The translations under genes were made by a program, and so were the position numbers. Below the pieces are notes generated by a model, which did not search any database, had not been told where the DNA came from, and was given only the letters and a program-made list of their open reading frames with translations. From the NCBI RefSeq assembly GCF_001514125.1, contig NZ_KQ948558.1, positions 248,001 through 312,000 on the forward strand: DNA of 64,000 nt. The letters are read 5' to 3'. The stretch is from Streptomyces longwoodensis. Its GTDB lineage: Bacteria; Actinomycetota; Actinomycetes; Streptomycetales; Streptomycetaceae. This document shows positions 6,481 to 14,634 of this stretch, one piece after another (within the stretch, counting starts at the first letter, position 1; the number at the start of each line of letters is the position of its first letter).

Positions 6481-8109
6481 TCAGTCCACGGTCACGACGA
6501 CGGAGTGCCATCCGGTGGCGCCGTCGGGGATGGTGCGGGTGCGTCTGTCGGTCTGCACCGCGCCGGTGCGGTCGGTGGCGCGGACGGTGAGGGTGTGGCC
6601 GCCCTTGGTGGCCTGCCAGGGAAGTGACCACTGGCGCCAGGTGTCGCGCGTGTCCTCGGCGGCCAGGTCGGCTTCCCGCCAGGGGCCGTCGTCGATGCGG
6701 ACCTCGACCTTGTCGATGCCCCGGTGCTGGGCCCACGCGACCCCGGCGACCATCACCGTGCCCGCCCTGGGACGGGCGAACGGCTTGGGGGTGTCGATCC
6801 GCGAAGCGGTCTTGACCGGGGCCTTGCGGGCCCAGCCGCGCTTGACCCAGTAGGGGTCGTAGGAGGCGAACGTAGTGAGTTCGATGTCCTTGATCCACTT
6901 GCAGGCCGAGACGAATCCGTACAGGCCCGGGACGACCATGCGGACCGGGAAGCCGTGGTCGAAGGGCAGCGGCTCGCCATTCATGCCGAGGGCCAGCAGG
7001 GCGTCGCGGCCGTCCATGACGTCCTCGACGGGGGTGCCGATCGTCATGCCGTCCACCGACCTGGACACCAGCTGGTCCGCCGGCCCGCCCCGGGACGGGG
7101 GCTTCACTCCGCACTCGGCGAGCAGGTCGGCCAGTCGTACGCCGATCCACCGGGCGTTGCCCACGTACGGGCCACCGACCTCGTTGGAGACGCACGTCAG
7201 GGTGATGTCCCGCTCGACCAGCTCCCTGCGCAGCAGGTCGTCGAAGGAGTAACTGCCGGGCCGTCGCACGCCCTTGCCGTGGATCCGCAGCCGCCAGGCG
7301 GTGGCGTCCACCTGGGGCACCACCAGGGCGGTGTCCACCCGGTAGAACTCCGCGTTGGGCGTGACGAAGGGGCTGACCCCGGGGATGCGCAGCCCGGCCC
7401 TCCTGGGGACCGGCTGCGCCGGGGACCCGGGCGACGGCAGCACGACCTCCTTGCGGGAAGCGATCGCGTCCTGGCCGCGCGAGGAGGTGAGGGTCCGGCC
7501 GGCCGTGCCCACGGCAGCCGAGGCCGCTGCCGCGGATGCGGCCGCGAGGACGAATCCCCGCCGGTCCCAGCCCGCGGGCACGGACAGTCCGTCTCCCGTT
7601 CCCCCGGCGGGGTCGGATGCCGGCGCCGCCGGCCGCCCCACCGCGGTCAGGCGCCCCACCAGCACGTACAGGAGCAGCGCCCCCGCCACGGCGCCCACGA
7701 CGGAGGGCAGCGCGTCGGCGGGGCCGGTGGAATCCGGCCGGCCGGCCGCGGCTGCCGCCCCGACGGCTCCGAAGAGAAGGACCCCGGCGGCTCCGACCCG
7801 CCGGTACCGCACCGCCAGCACTCCCAACGCCAGGGCCAGCACCGTCAGCACGGCGAGGATGCCGAGCTGCAGGACGAGCTTGTCGTCGGTGCCGAAGTGG
7901 CGGACCGCCCAGTCCTTGACCGCGGCGGGCGTCGCGTCGATGGACGCCCCGCCCACCGCGATGACCGGACTGGACTGCGGACGCACGGCCGCAGCCACCG
8001 GTTCGGCCACCGCCAGCGCGGTGAAGCCGGCCAGCACTCCGCTCAGCGCACCCAGCGCCAGGCGTGGCCACCCTGGCCGTACTCGCTGGTCCTTCTCTTC
8101 ATCCCTCAC
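6481..8109 (-). CDS. Membrane-anchored molybdopterin-dependent oxidoreductase (sulfite-oxidase family)
   Basis: 542 residues starting at GTG. The N-terminal part has about four membrane segments (16-40, 78-100, 105-125, 135-155). A second hydrophobic segment near 185-210 follows a DRRGF pair. The sulfite-oxidase Mo-binding domain (about 230-420) contains the molybdenum-ligand Cys in ITLTCVSNEVGG and the PFDHGFPVRMVVPGLYGFVSACKW signature. A dimerisation domain fills 440-542. The enzyme should face the outside, with the membrane part handing electrons to a quinone or haem partner; the substrate is unknown. It lies upstream of the fasciclin gene in the same direction, with a striking inverted repeat 26 bases before its start. 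Confidence 0.85.
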   Translation of the reverse strand: MRDEEKDQRVRPGWPRLALGALSGVLAGFTALAVAEPVAAAVRPQSSPVIAVGGASIDATPAAVKDWAVRHFGTDDKLVLQLGILAVLTVLALALGVLAVRYRRVGAAGVLLFGAVGAAAAAGRPDSTGPADALPSVVGAVAGALLLYVLVGRLTAVGRPAAPASDPAGGTGDGLSVPAGWDRRGFVLAAASAAAASAAVGTAGRTLTSSRGQDAIASRKEVVLPSPGSPAQPVPRRAGLRIPGVSPFVTPNAEFYRVDTALVVPQVDATAWRLRIHGKGVRRPGSYSFDDLLRRELVERDITLTCVSNEVGGPYVGNARWIGVRLADLLAECGVKPPSRGGPADQLVSRSVDGMTIGTPVEDVMDGRDALLALGMNGEPLPFDHGFPVRMVVPGLYGFVSACKWIKDIELTTFASYDPYWVKRGWARKAPVKTASRIDTPKPFARPRAGTVMVAGVAWAQHRGIDKVEVRIDDGPWREADLAAEDTRDTWRQWSLPWQATKGGHTLTVRATDRTGAVQTDRRTRTIPDGATGWHSVVVTVD

Positions 8110-8134
8110 GCCGGGAATCCGGTCCTGCCCGCGC

Positions 8135-8207
8135 GGCGGATTGGTCGCAGACCTGATCAGGTGAAAAAAGATTTCGGACCAATCCGCCCGCTGTTCCGCT
8201 CCGGATT
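8135..8207. promoter_or_regulatory. Nested inverted repeat in a divergent promoter region
   Basis: Perfect 12-bp arms GGCGGATTGGTC (8135-8146) and GACCAATCCGCC (8177-8188) enclose a perfect 12-bp palindrome ACCTGATCAGGT (8151-8162) and an A-rich run. A third CGGATT element is at 8202-8207. It lies between the divergent oxidoreductase (8109) and hydrolase (8303) genes, so it is more likely an operator than a terminator. Confidence 0.6.
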
Positions 8208-8302
8208 ACGCGGTTGACCACGGGTTACCTGGTCGACCGCCGACCGCACCGCCCGACCGAACGGGCACACGGACGTGCGGTGTCGGCCCAGGAGAGGAAG
8301 GG

Positions 8303-9010
8303 ATGGTGTCGAGCGTGCGACACCATGACGGTCAGCCGGCTACGTCGGCGCTGTGGCTGCGGCGCTGCCCGCGGCAGCCGCGTGCCGCGATCATCACCCT
8401 GCACGGGGGACGGACGGACAGCTACCAGACGTCGCGGCCCTGGCACTTGGCGGCACTGAGGATGCGCCCCGTCCTGCGCGCGGCGGCATCCGCCACGTCA
8501 CTCGACGACGTCGTCCTGGCACACGTGCGCTACCGCCACCGTGGCTGGAACCACGACGATCCTGTGCACGACGCCTGCCGCGCGCTCGACGAACTGCGGC
8601 AGACCATCGGCGCGGTACCGACCGTTCTCATCGGCCACTCCATGGGGGGCAGGGCGGCTCTGCGGGCGGCTTCCCACCCGCAGGTGCGCGGCGTCCTCGC
8701 GCTGGCGCCCTGGCTCCCGCCGGGGGAACCGGCCGGTCAACTGAGCGGGAAGCACGCCATCGTCGTCCACGGCGCGGGCGACCGGGTGACCAGCCCCCGC
8801 GCCTCCGCGGACTACGTGCAGCGGGCGCGGGCGGCCGGAGCCCGGGCCGGCATGATCGTCGTCCGCGACGGCGACCACGCCATGCTCCGCCGCTCCGGCC
8901 TCTGGCACCGCACCGTCGCCACGCTGGTCGCCGGGCTCCTGGACCAGGACGCACCGCCCTCCGACCTGGCCGGCGCCAGCTACGCGGCCACCGATCCGCT
9001 GACGCTCTGA
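8303..9010 (+). CDS. Alpha/beta-hydrolase family protein
   Basis: 235 residues. A strand and oxyanion region (AAIITLHGG at about 28-36) come first, then the nucleophile elbow GHSMGG (about 112-117). A possible acid is in HGAGDRVTSP (about 157-166), and the catalytic His is in RDGDHAML (about 187-194). No signal peptide, so cytosolic. The substrate cannot be told from sequence; dienelactone hydrolases and small esterases look like this. AGGAGAGGAAGGG stands directly before the ATG. It is divergent from the molybdopterin enzyme and shares its palindromic upstream region. Confidence 0.8.
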   Translation: MVSSVRHHDGQPATSALWLRRCPRQPRAAIITLHGGRTDSYQTSRPWHLAALRMRPVLRAAASATSLDDVVLAHVRYRHRGWNHDDPVHDACRALDELRQTIGAVPTVLIGHSMGGRAALRAASHPQVRGVLALAPWLPPGEPAGQLSGKHAIVVHGAGDRVTSPRASADYVQRARAAGARAGMIVVRDGDHAMLRRSGLWHRTVATLVAGLLDQDAPPSDLAGASYAATDPLTL

Positions 9011-9048
9011 CGAACGCCTGACCCGCCCCCACCGGGGAATCGATTCTG

Positions 9049-9633
9049 GTGCAAGCCGCTGACCTGGGGTACCGGCACTGCATGAGGCTCTTGGACCAAG
9101 TGCGCGAGAACGACCGGACCCTGACCAAGACCGCGGCTTCCCGCATCCCGGCCGAGGTGGCGAAGGTGCTGTCGGCGGTCGAGGAGGCCGCGGAGAGCAC
9201 GAAGCTGTGGTGCGGCGCGGCCGGGGTGATGGCGTGGCGGGGCGGCCGGCGCGGTCGCAGGGCGGCAGCCGCGGGCATCGCCGCGGTCGTGGTGGCGCAG
9301 CTGGTGTCCAACGGGGTGTGCAAGCAGGTGACCGGTCGGCGCCGGCCGCCCAAGGAGTGGATCCCGCACGACGAGGTCGAGGACCGCCCGGACTCCTCGT
9401 CCTTCCCCTCCGGGCACACCGCGGCCGCCGTGGCGTTCACCGCGGCCGTCGCACCGGTGTGGCCGTCGGCCGGCGCCCTGTGCGCGGTACCGGCGGCAGC
9501 GGTCGCCGTCGAACGGGTACAGAGCGGCGCCCACTACCCCAGCGACGTCGTGGGCGGCGCCGCCGTCGGCCTGGCCACCGCCTGGCTCATCCACCGCGTT
9601 CCGCACCTGCTGCGGCGCCGGGCCTTGCACTGA
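9049..9633 (+). CDS. PAP2-superfamily membrane phosphatase
   Basis: 194 residues. The three-part phosphatase signature is present: KQVTGRRRP (about 99-107), PSGH (about 124-127) and the RVQSGAHYPSDVVGG block (about 158-172). The middle block keeps the general-acid His, and the last keeps the His-x3-Asp pair. Hydrophobic stretches at 70-90, 130-150 and 165-185 fit a small polytopic enzyme acting on lipid phosphates or phosphatidylglycerol phosphate. I use GTG 9049; ATG 9082 is a plausible shorter start. It follows the hydrolase by 38 bases and may be cotranscribed. Confidence 0.82.
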   Translation: MQAADLGYRHCMRLLDQVRENDRTLTKTAASRIPAEVAKVLSAVEEAAESTKLWCGAAGVMAWRGGRRGRRAAAAGIAAVVVAQLVSNGVCKQVTGRRRPPKEWIPHDEVEDRPDSSSFPSGHTAAAVAFTAAVAPVWPSAGALCAVPAAAVAVERVQSGAHYPSDVVGGAAVGLATAWLIHRVPHLLRRRALH

Positions 9634-9768
9634 CGGCATCGCAACTCCCGCGTTCGACCGCGCACTTGCCCGTCCCACACGCCCCGGTTCTCCGTTCCCC
9701 TGCGGAGAGTCGGGGTCGTTGCGTGCCGACCCTGGTGACTCCGCGCCGTCGCCCGCCGACGACCGGCC

Positions 9769-10515
9769 TCACATGCGGGCTCTCAGCGCGTCGACCTCGC
9801 AGCCGGGCGCGAAGGGGTCGAAGCCCTGCTCGATCAGGGGGCGGACGGCCAACAGACTCCGCAACGACGACCACCCGTTCATCACGTCGCGGTCGACGTC
9901 GGTGCCGTAGCCGGCGAGAACGTCGTCGAGGTGCTCCTCGTGTCCGAGCACGAAGGTGGCGAGGTCGTACAGGGCGTCCCCCTGGCCCGCCTCGGACCAG
10001 TCGATGATGCCGGTGACCTCGTCGCCGTCCACGAAGACGTGCGCGATCTGGAGGTCGCCGTGCGTGAACGCGGGAGTCCACGGCCGCAGCGCGCCCTCGG
10101 CGACCCGGCGGTTGCGGCTGACCAGGTCGGCCGGCAGGACGCCGTTCCTCACCAGCAGGTCGCACTCGTCGGCCAGCTCCTCCGCCAGCGCGTCGATGCT
10201 CCGGCCGGCCCGGCCGGGCCAGGACGGCAGCGGCGCGTCGTGCAGCTTCCGGAGGGCGGCACCCGCCGCGGCCCACGCCGCCGGCGACCCGGTCACCGGC
10301 CCGCCGAGGCGCCCGAGCGTCGTCCCCGGAAGTGCGGCGGTCGCGAGCACGGGCGGCTTGCGCCACAGGACCCGCGGGGTCGGCACCGGCGCGAGGGACA
10401 TCGCCTCGACCTCGACGTCCAGGCGCGCCTGATCGGCGTCCACCTTCAGGAACACGTCACCGACGCGCAGCGTCGCGCGCTCGGCGTGGGCGACGACGAC
10501 CTGGACCTCATCCAT
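9769..10515 (-). CDS. Aminoglycoside-phosphotransferase-like kinase (APH/choline kinase family)
   Basis: 248 residues. The N-lobe is short, with LRVGDVFLKVDAD giving the ATP-site Lys. The C-lobe holds the Brenner motif HGDLQIAHVFVDGDEV (about 150-165) and the metal-binding GIIDWSEAGQGDALYDLATF (about 169-188). Members phosphorylate small hydroxylated compounds. Antibiotic resistance cannot be claimed from this sequence, because housekeeping paralogues are common in actinomycetes. ATG 10515 is the first start. It converges on the PAP2 gene across 135 bases. Confidence 0.78.
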   Translation of the reverse strand: MDEVQVVVAHAERATLRVGDVFLKVDADQARLDVEVEAMSLAPVPTPRVLWRKPPVLATAALPGTTLGRLGGPVTGSPAAWAAAGAALRKLHDAPLPSWPGRAGRSIDALAEELADECDLLVRNGVLPADLVSRNRRVAEGALRPWTPAFTHGDLQIAHVFVDGDEVTGIIDWSEAGQGDALYDLATFVLGHEEHLDDVLAGYGTDVDRDVMNGWSSLRSLLAVRPLIEQGFDPFAPGCEVDALRARM

Positions 10516-10774
10516 GGGCGACCAGTATCCCGGGGACGATCGCCGACGTCGCCGGGTTTGTCACCTGCGGACACGCGGCCGACCGCGTGCCGCCGTAGCG
10601 GCGGCCTCGGTGCCGGTTCGGCCGGCTGTACGGCGGTCCACCACCGTTCGGGCGGCCCGGCGCGCGGGGGCGCGGCGCGGGTGCGAGCGTGGAGGGACGC
10701 AGGCACCCGCGCCGGCTGCGGGGCGGTCACGGCACACCCGCGGCCGGGACGGGCGGACAGGAGGGAGTGGCGGC

Positions 10775-11953
10775 ATGGCTCGGGCGATCTGGACAGGTGT
10801 CATCACGTTCGGACTCGTCACCGTGCCCGTCGGTCTGTACACCGCCACCCAGGACCACGCGGTTCACTTCCACCAGCTCCAGCGCGGTACGTCGGACCGC
10901 GTCCGCACCAAGCGGGTGAACGAACGCACCGGCGACGAGGTCGAGTTCAAGGACATCGTCAAGGGCTACGAGGTCGACGACGGCCAGTACGTCGTGGTCG
11001 AGCCCGACGAGCTGGACGAGATCGCCCCGGGCCGCTCGAAGACCATCGACATCAGCGACTTCGTCGACCTGGACCGCATCGAGCCGGTCTACTTCGACCG
11101 CACGTACTACGTCGCGCCGCGCGGCAAGGAGTACACCGAGGTCTACGAGTTGCTGCGGGCGGCCCTGGCCGAGGCGGACAAGGTCGGCATCGCCACCTTC
11201 GTCATGCGCAACAAGCAGTACCTGACCGCCCTGCGCGCCGAGGACTCGGTGCTGGTGCTGCAGACCCTGCACTGGGCGGACGAGGTCCGCGACCCGGAAC
11301 AGGAGCTGCCCGAGCTGCCCTCGTCACGCGCCGGGCGCGGCAAGCAGATGGACATGGCGCTCCAGCTGGTCGACGCCCTGAGCACCGACTGGGAGCCGTC
11401 CCGCTACCGGGACACCTACCAGGAGAAGGTGCGCGAGCTGGTCAGGGCCAAGGCTGAGGGTGAGGAGATCACCGGGGGCGAGGAGCCGCCGCAGGCGACG
11501 AACGTCATCGACCTGATGCAGGTCCTGGAGGGCAGCCTCGAGTCCGCCCGGTCGGGCCGTGCCGGACGGCCCGACCGGGCCGACCGCGCCGGGAACGGCA
11601 AGCGCGACGCGCGCGACGGCCGCGACGGCCGCGACGGACAGGAGCCGGCCCGCGACGAGAGCGGAAAGAGCGGCGGGCGCAAGGCCGGCCGGGCGGCGTC
11701 CGGCGCGAAGAAGAAGGCACCGGCGAAGACCCCCACGCGCCGCCAGGCCCCGCCCCGCACAGCCGGTGCCGCCTCGGCGCGGGCCCGCGGCCGCACCCCC
11801 GGCACCAAGAGCGAGCTGCGCAAGCTGAGCAAGGCCGAGCTGTACGAGCGCGCCACCGAGCAGAACGTCCCCGGCCGGTCGAAGATGAGCCGCGACGAGC
11901 TCGTCGACGCCCTCGCCCGCGGCGGCACCCGCCGCAAGAAGAGCGCCGCCTGA
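10775..11953 (+). CDS. ku: Ku protein, non-homologous end joining
   Basis: 392 residues behind GGAGGGAG. The Ku core occupies about 1-255 (MARAIWTGVITFGLVTVPV at the start, FVMRNKQYLTALRAEDSVLVLQTLHWADEV in the middle). Then comes a long Lys/Arg/Ala/Pro-rich disordered tail (about 260-350) and a C-terminal SAP/HeH-like helix pair (LRKLSKAELYERATE and KMSRDELVDALARGG). Ku clamps DNA ends and recruits ligase D; the basic tail probably adds DNA binding. No ligase D gene is in this window. The tail is longer than in minimal bacterial Ku proteins, which is usual for Streptomyces. Confidence 0.93.
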   Translation: MARAIWTGVITFGLVTVPVGLYTATQDHAVHFHQLQRGTSDRVRTKRVNERTGDEVEFKDIVKGYEVDDGQYVVVEPDELDEIAPGRSKTIDISDFVDLDRIEPVYFDRTYYVAPRGKEYTEVYELLRAALAEADKVGIATFVMRNKQYLTALRAEDSVLVLQTLHWADEVRDPEQELPELPSSRAGRGKQMDMALQLVDALSTDWEPSRYRDTYQEKVRELVRAKAEGEEITGGEEPPQATNVIDLMQVLEGSLESARSGRAGRPDRADRAGNGKRDARDGRDGRDGQEPARDESGKSGGRKAGRAASGAKKKAPAKTPTRRQAPPRTAGAASARARGRTPGTKSELRKLSKAELYERATEQNVPGRSKMSRDELVDALARGGTRRKKSAA

Positions 11954-11959
11954 CCCGCG

Positions 11960-12364
11960 TCAGGCGCCTTCCGCGTCCCTGATGCGCCGCACCGGCTGCT
12001 CGGGCCGCTGCGGCGTGTCGCGGAGCCGGTGGGCGCGGGTGACGGCCTCGTCGAGGGTCACGGTGATCGGCAGGACCGAGTCGAGGCCCAGGATGTTCAT
12101 GCGCCAGCGCAGGTGCTCGTCGGGCACGGCCAGCACCAGCGCGCCCCCGGTGTCGTTCAGGCGGTGCCAGAAGGTCAGGAGCACGGTGAGGCCGCTGGAG
12201 TCGATGAAGAGGTCCGGCGAGGCGGCGAGGACCAGGTAGCGGCAGCCCTCGTCGAGCAGGCGTTCGCCCGCGGCGCGGACGTCGGAGCTGGTGAACAGGT
12301 CGACGTCGTCGGGCAGGGCCGCGACGACGAGGTCGTCGCTGCGGTCGATCAGGCGCAGTTCCAC
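11960..12364 (-). CDS. STAS-domain anti-sigma-factor antagonist
   Basis: 134 residues beginning at GTG behind AGGAGGCCTG. The STAS domain has its phosphorylatable-Ser region in FIDSSGLTVLL (about 53-63) and the later RWRMNILGLDSVLPI turn. The last 30 residues are a basic tail. Such proteins release sigma factors by binding RsbW-like ATPases when dephosphorylated. No partner is adjacent. It converges on ku with a 6-base gap. The upstream region holds GGTTAGGGTGAG, which could serve as a -10 region, but I do not assign it. Confidence 0.82.
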   Translation of the reverse strand: MELRLIDRSDDLVVAALPDDVDLFTSSDVRAAGERLLDEGCRYLVLAASPDLFIDSSGLTVLLTFWHRLNDTGGALVLAVPDEHLRWRMNILGLDSVLPITVTLDEAVTRAHRLRDTPQRPEQPVRRIRDAEGA

Positions 12365-12509
12365 CAGGCCTCCTCTCGTACTCGGTCCGCCTCACCCTAA
12401 CCGTCGTTCCGGTGGCGGCGGGCGCGATGTCCGCGCTCGGGCACCACGGCCCCCTCATTCTGGCGGATACCCGGCACTTCGCCCGTTGCACCCGGTACCG
12501 TGGAGCTGC

Positions 12510-13529
12510 TCAGCTCCAGGGATCGAGGGCGTGCTTGCCTCGGGTCCGGCCCGCCGCGAGCCGCCGCAGCACCTCCGGCCCGTCGGCCAGCGGGTGGACC
12601 CGGGGGGTCCCGGGCGGGTAGACGCCCCGGGCGATGAGCACGGTGAGGTCGTCGAGCAGGGACCGGTAGAGGGCGGGGGCCGCCGTCGCCAGCGCGCCGA
12701 TGTGCAGGCCCTTGATCTGCACCTGATGCGTGAAGACCAGGTCATGTGTGCTGAGGGTGACGTCGCCGGACGCGGCACCGAACACCACCACGCGCCCGGT
12801 GAACGGCTTCGTGACCGCCAGGCTCGCCCGGAACGTGGCGCGTCCCACCGACTCCAGGACCAGATCGACGCCGCCGGTCCGGCGGACGACCTCCTCGGCC
12901 AGGTCGGGCCGCGCGCCGTCCAGCACCTCGTCGGCGCCGAGCGCCCGGACCGTGTCGTGCTTGCCCGGTGACGCCGTGGCGATCACGCGCGCGCCGTAGT
13001 GCCGGGCAAGGCGGACAGCCGCCTGCCCCACGCCGCCTGCCGCCGCGTGGACGAGCACCACGTCGCCGGCCCGCACCTCACCCAACGGCTTCAACGCGGC
13101 CAGCGCGGTGGCCCAGTTGAGCACCAGACCGAGCGCGGCGGCGTCGCTCCAGCCCGTGGGGACGGGGAGCACGCCCCCGGCCGGCATCGTCATGTACTGC
13201 GCGAAGGCGCCCGGCCCGGTCCCGACGACGTGGGTGCCGAGGGGCAGGGCCCCGTCGACGTCCGGGCCGACCCCCACGATCTCACCGGCGGCCTCGAAGC
13301 CCGCGACGTAGGGTGGCTGCGGGCCGGATCCGTAGGTGCCGTGACTCTGCATGACGTCCGCGAAGTTGACCCCGGCGGCGCCCACCCGGACCAGGTACTC
13401 GCCGGGTCCCGCCGTGGGACACGGCAGCCGGGTCGTCAGGGTCAGGTCCTGCGGTCCCCGGTGGGAGTGCTGGACCAGGGCCCGTACCGTCTGCTCTGCG
13501 GCCTGCCGCCGCCACTCGTCGCTGCTCAT
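12510..13529 (-). CDS. Quinone oxidoreductase-like zinc-independent MDR protein
   Basis: 339 residues. An N-terminal GroES-like domain includes GAAGVNFADVMQSHGTYG. The Rossmann fold has LVHAAAGGVGQAAVRLARHYGARVIATA. The structural-zinc Cys set of alcohol dehydrogenases is absent, as in NADPH:quinone oxidoreductases. It should reduce quinones or enones with NADPH. ATG 13529 is preferred over GTG 13538 because a MerR-type promoter ends nine bases upstream and would give a nearly leaderless message. A MerR regulator lies just upstream in the same direction. Confidence 0.83.
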   Translation of the reverse strand: MSSDEWRRQAAEQTVRALVQHSHRGPQDLTLTTRLPCPTAGPGEYLVRVGAAGVNFADVMQSHGTYGSGPQPPYVAGFEAAGEIVGVGPDVDGALPLGTHVVGTGPGAFAQYMTMPAGGVLPVPTGWSDAAALGLVLNWATALAALKPLGEVRAGDVVLVHAAAGGVGQAAVRLARHYGARVIATASPGKHDTVRALGADEVLDGARPDLAEEVVRRTGGVDLVLESVGRATFRASLAVTKPFTGRVVVFGAASGDVTLSTHDLVFTHQVQIKGLHIGALATAAPALYRSLLDDLTVLIARGVYPPGTPRVHPLADGPEVLRRLAAGRTRGKHALDPWS

Positions 13530-13538
13530 GGGGCGCAC

Positions 13539-13569
13539 CGTAGGACCCTGACACCCGCGTGAAGGTCAA
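13539..13569 (-). promoter_or_regulatory. MerR-type promoter with 19-bp spacer and dyad operator
   Basis: On the minus strand, TTGACC (13569-13564) and CCTACG (13544-13539) are separated by 19 bases. The over-long spacer is the hallmark of promoters activated by MerR-family regulators. An imperfect dyad (13545-13566, 7 of 10 arm positions paired) fills the spacer. The quinone-oxidoreductase ATG is nine bases downstream. Confidence 0.6.
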
Positions 13570-13623
13570 GTCGGGGCCGCGGCTCCCTCCTTGACGGTCA
13601 CGATGTCGCCCGTCGCACCCCCG

Positions 13624-13980
13624 TCACCGCGCCGCCCTCCGCACGCCCCGCAGGTAGGCGTCAAGGGCCGCGCGTTGCTCCTCGAGCCCGGCGATGCGCG
13701 CCGCCAGCCCGTCGCGGTAGCGCTCGACCTCCCGCACGAACTCCGCGCACACCGCCTCCGGTTGCCCGACGGCGAGGTGCGGCAGGACGTCCCGGACCAG
13801 CCGCAGGGGCAGCCCGGACTCCAGCAGGGAGCGGATGACGCGGACCCGGTCGAGGGTGGACCCGCAGTAGTCGCGGTACCCGTTGCCGCGGCGTCCCGGG
13901 ACGATCAGCCCCTCGTCCTCGTAGTACCGCAACGACCTGGCGCTCACGCCACTGACCCGGGAGGCCTCACCGATCCTCAT
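13624..13980 (-). CDS. MerR-family transcriptional regulator
   Basis: 118 residues: the winged HTH opening MRIGEASRVSGVSARSLRYYEDEGLIVPGRRGNGYRDY (helix-turn-helix at 3-25, wing near 33-38) and a dimerisation coiled coil (about 75-110). No Cys is placed like the SoxR iron-sulfur set. I take ATG 13980, since MRIGE is the normal family start, although the frame is open to 13995. It lies 44 bases upstream of the promoter that drives the quinone oxidoreductase, whose 19-bp spacer fits activation by this protein. Confidence 0.87.
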   Translation of the reverse strand: MRIGEASRVSGVSARSLRYYEDEGLIVPGRRGNGYRDYCGSTLDRVRVIRSLLESGLPLRLVRDVLPHLAVGQPEAVCAEFVREVERYRDGLAARIAGLEEQRAALDAYLRGVRRAAR

Positions 13981-14089
13981 GTCCGGTGACAACACCCCTG
14001 CGCCGCCGGGTCTTCCGGCCCCCGCGGACGCGGCGAGCGCCCCGGAAAAGGAGAGTCGCCCGCCCCAATCCCCCTGCTACGGTGGCCGG

Positions 14090-14524
14090 ATGGCAACGAT
14101 CAAGAAGGTTCAGGTCACCTTCGACTGCGCGGAGCCCGAGCGCGTCGGCCGCTTCTGGTGCGAAGTCCTGGGATACGTCCCGCCGTCACCGCCGGAGGGG
14201 TTCACGACCTGGGACGCGTACAGCGCCTCGCTGCCGCCCGAGGAGCGGGGTGCGTCGTTCTCGTGCAGCGACCCGACGGGGGTGGGCCCGCGGCTGTACT
14301 TCCAGCGGGTGCCCGAAGGGAAGGTCGTCAAGAACCGGGTGCACCTCGACGTGCGCGTCGGCACGGGCCTGGTCGGCGACGAGCGCGTGGCCGCGCTGGA
14401 GGCCGAGTGCGCCCGCCTGGTGGCCCTCGGCGCCACCCGCTTCCAGCTCCTCCTGGCCGACGAGAACAACGAGTCCTGCCTGGTGATGCAGGACGTCGAG
14501 GGCAACGAGTTCTGCCTGGACTAG
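14090..14524 (+). CDS. VOC-superfamily (glyoxalase-like) protein
   Basis: 144 residues with two betaalpha-beta-beta-beta modules (IKKVQVTFDCAEPERVGRFWCEVLGY first, VVKNRVHLDVRVG and DVEGNEFCLD second). The terminal Glu/Asp pattern is that of glyoxalase_6-type domains. Members include lyases, dioxygenases and antibiotic-binding proteins, so the role is open. No good ribosome binding site precedes ATG 14090. CTACGGT at 14078-14084 could be the -10 of a leaderless message. Confidence 0.75.
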   Translation: MATIKKVQVTFDCAEPERVGRFWCEVLGYVPPSPPEGFTTWDAYSASLPPEERGASFSCSDPTGVGPRLYFQRVPEGKVVKNRVHLDVRVGTGLVGDERVAALEAECARLVALGATRFQLLLADENNESCLVMQDVEGNEFCLD

Positions 14525-14570
14525 GCGGGCAGCCCCTCCGGACCGGGCGTCGCGCGCGCTCAGCGGCGCC

Positions 14571-14634
14571 CGGTCGGCTTTTACCCGCCCTCGGTCGCGG
14601 TCCGGTCGGCCTTCTCCCGCCCTCAGTCGCGGTC
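14571..14634. repeat. 32-bp tandem duplication over the 3' end of the GNAT gene
   Basis: Two adjacent 32-base copies (14571-14602, 14603-14634) differ at about four positions. The second copy contains the acetyltransferase stop codon; in the first copy that codon is changed (TGA to CGA). Confidence 0.7.

Noticed and set aside
5702..8071. One long 789-codon minus-strand frame over fasciclin and molybdopterin genes
   Set aside because: Only its last 219 codons are real (the fasciclin lipoprotein with signal peptide and lipobox); the upstream part is an out-of-frame shadow of the molybdopterin enzyme.
10514..10774. 87-codon N-terminal extension of Ku
   Set aside because: Ku proteins start at MARAIWTG, and a strong GGAGGGAG lies just before that ATG; the extension is Arg/Ala/Pro noise.
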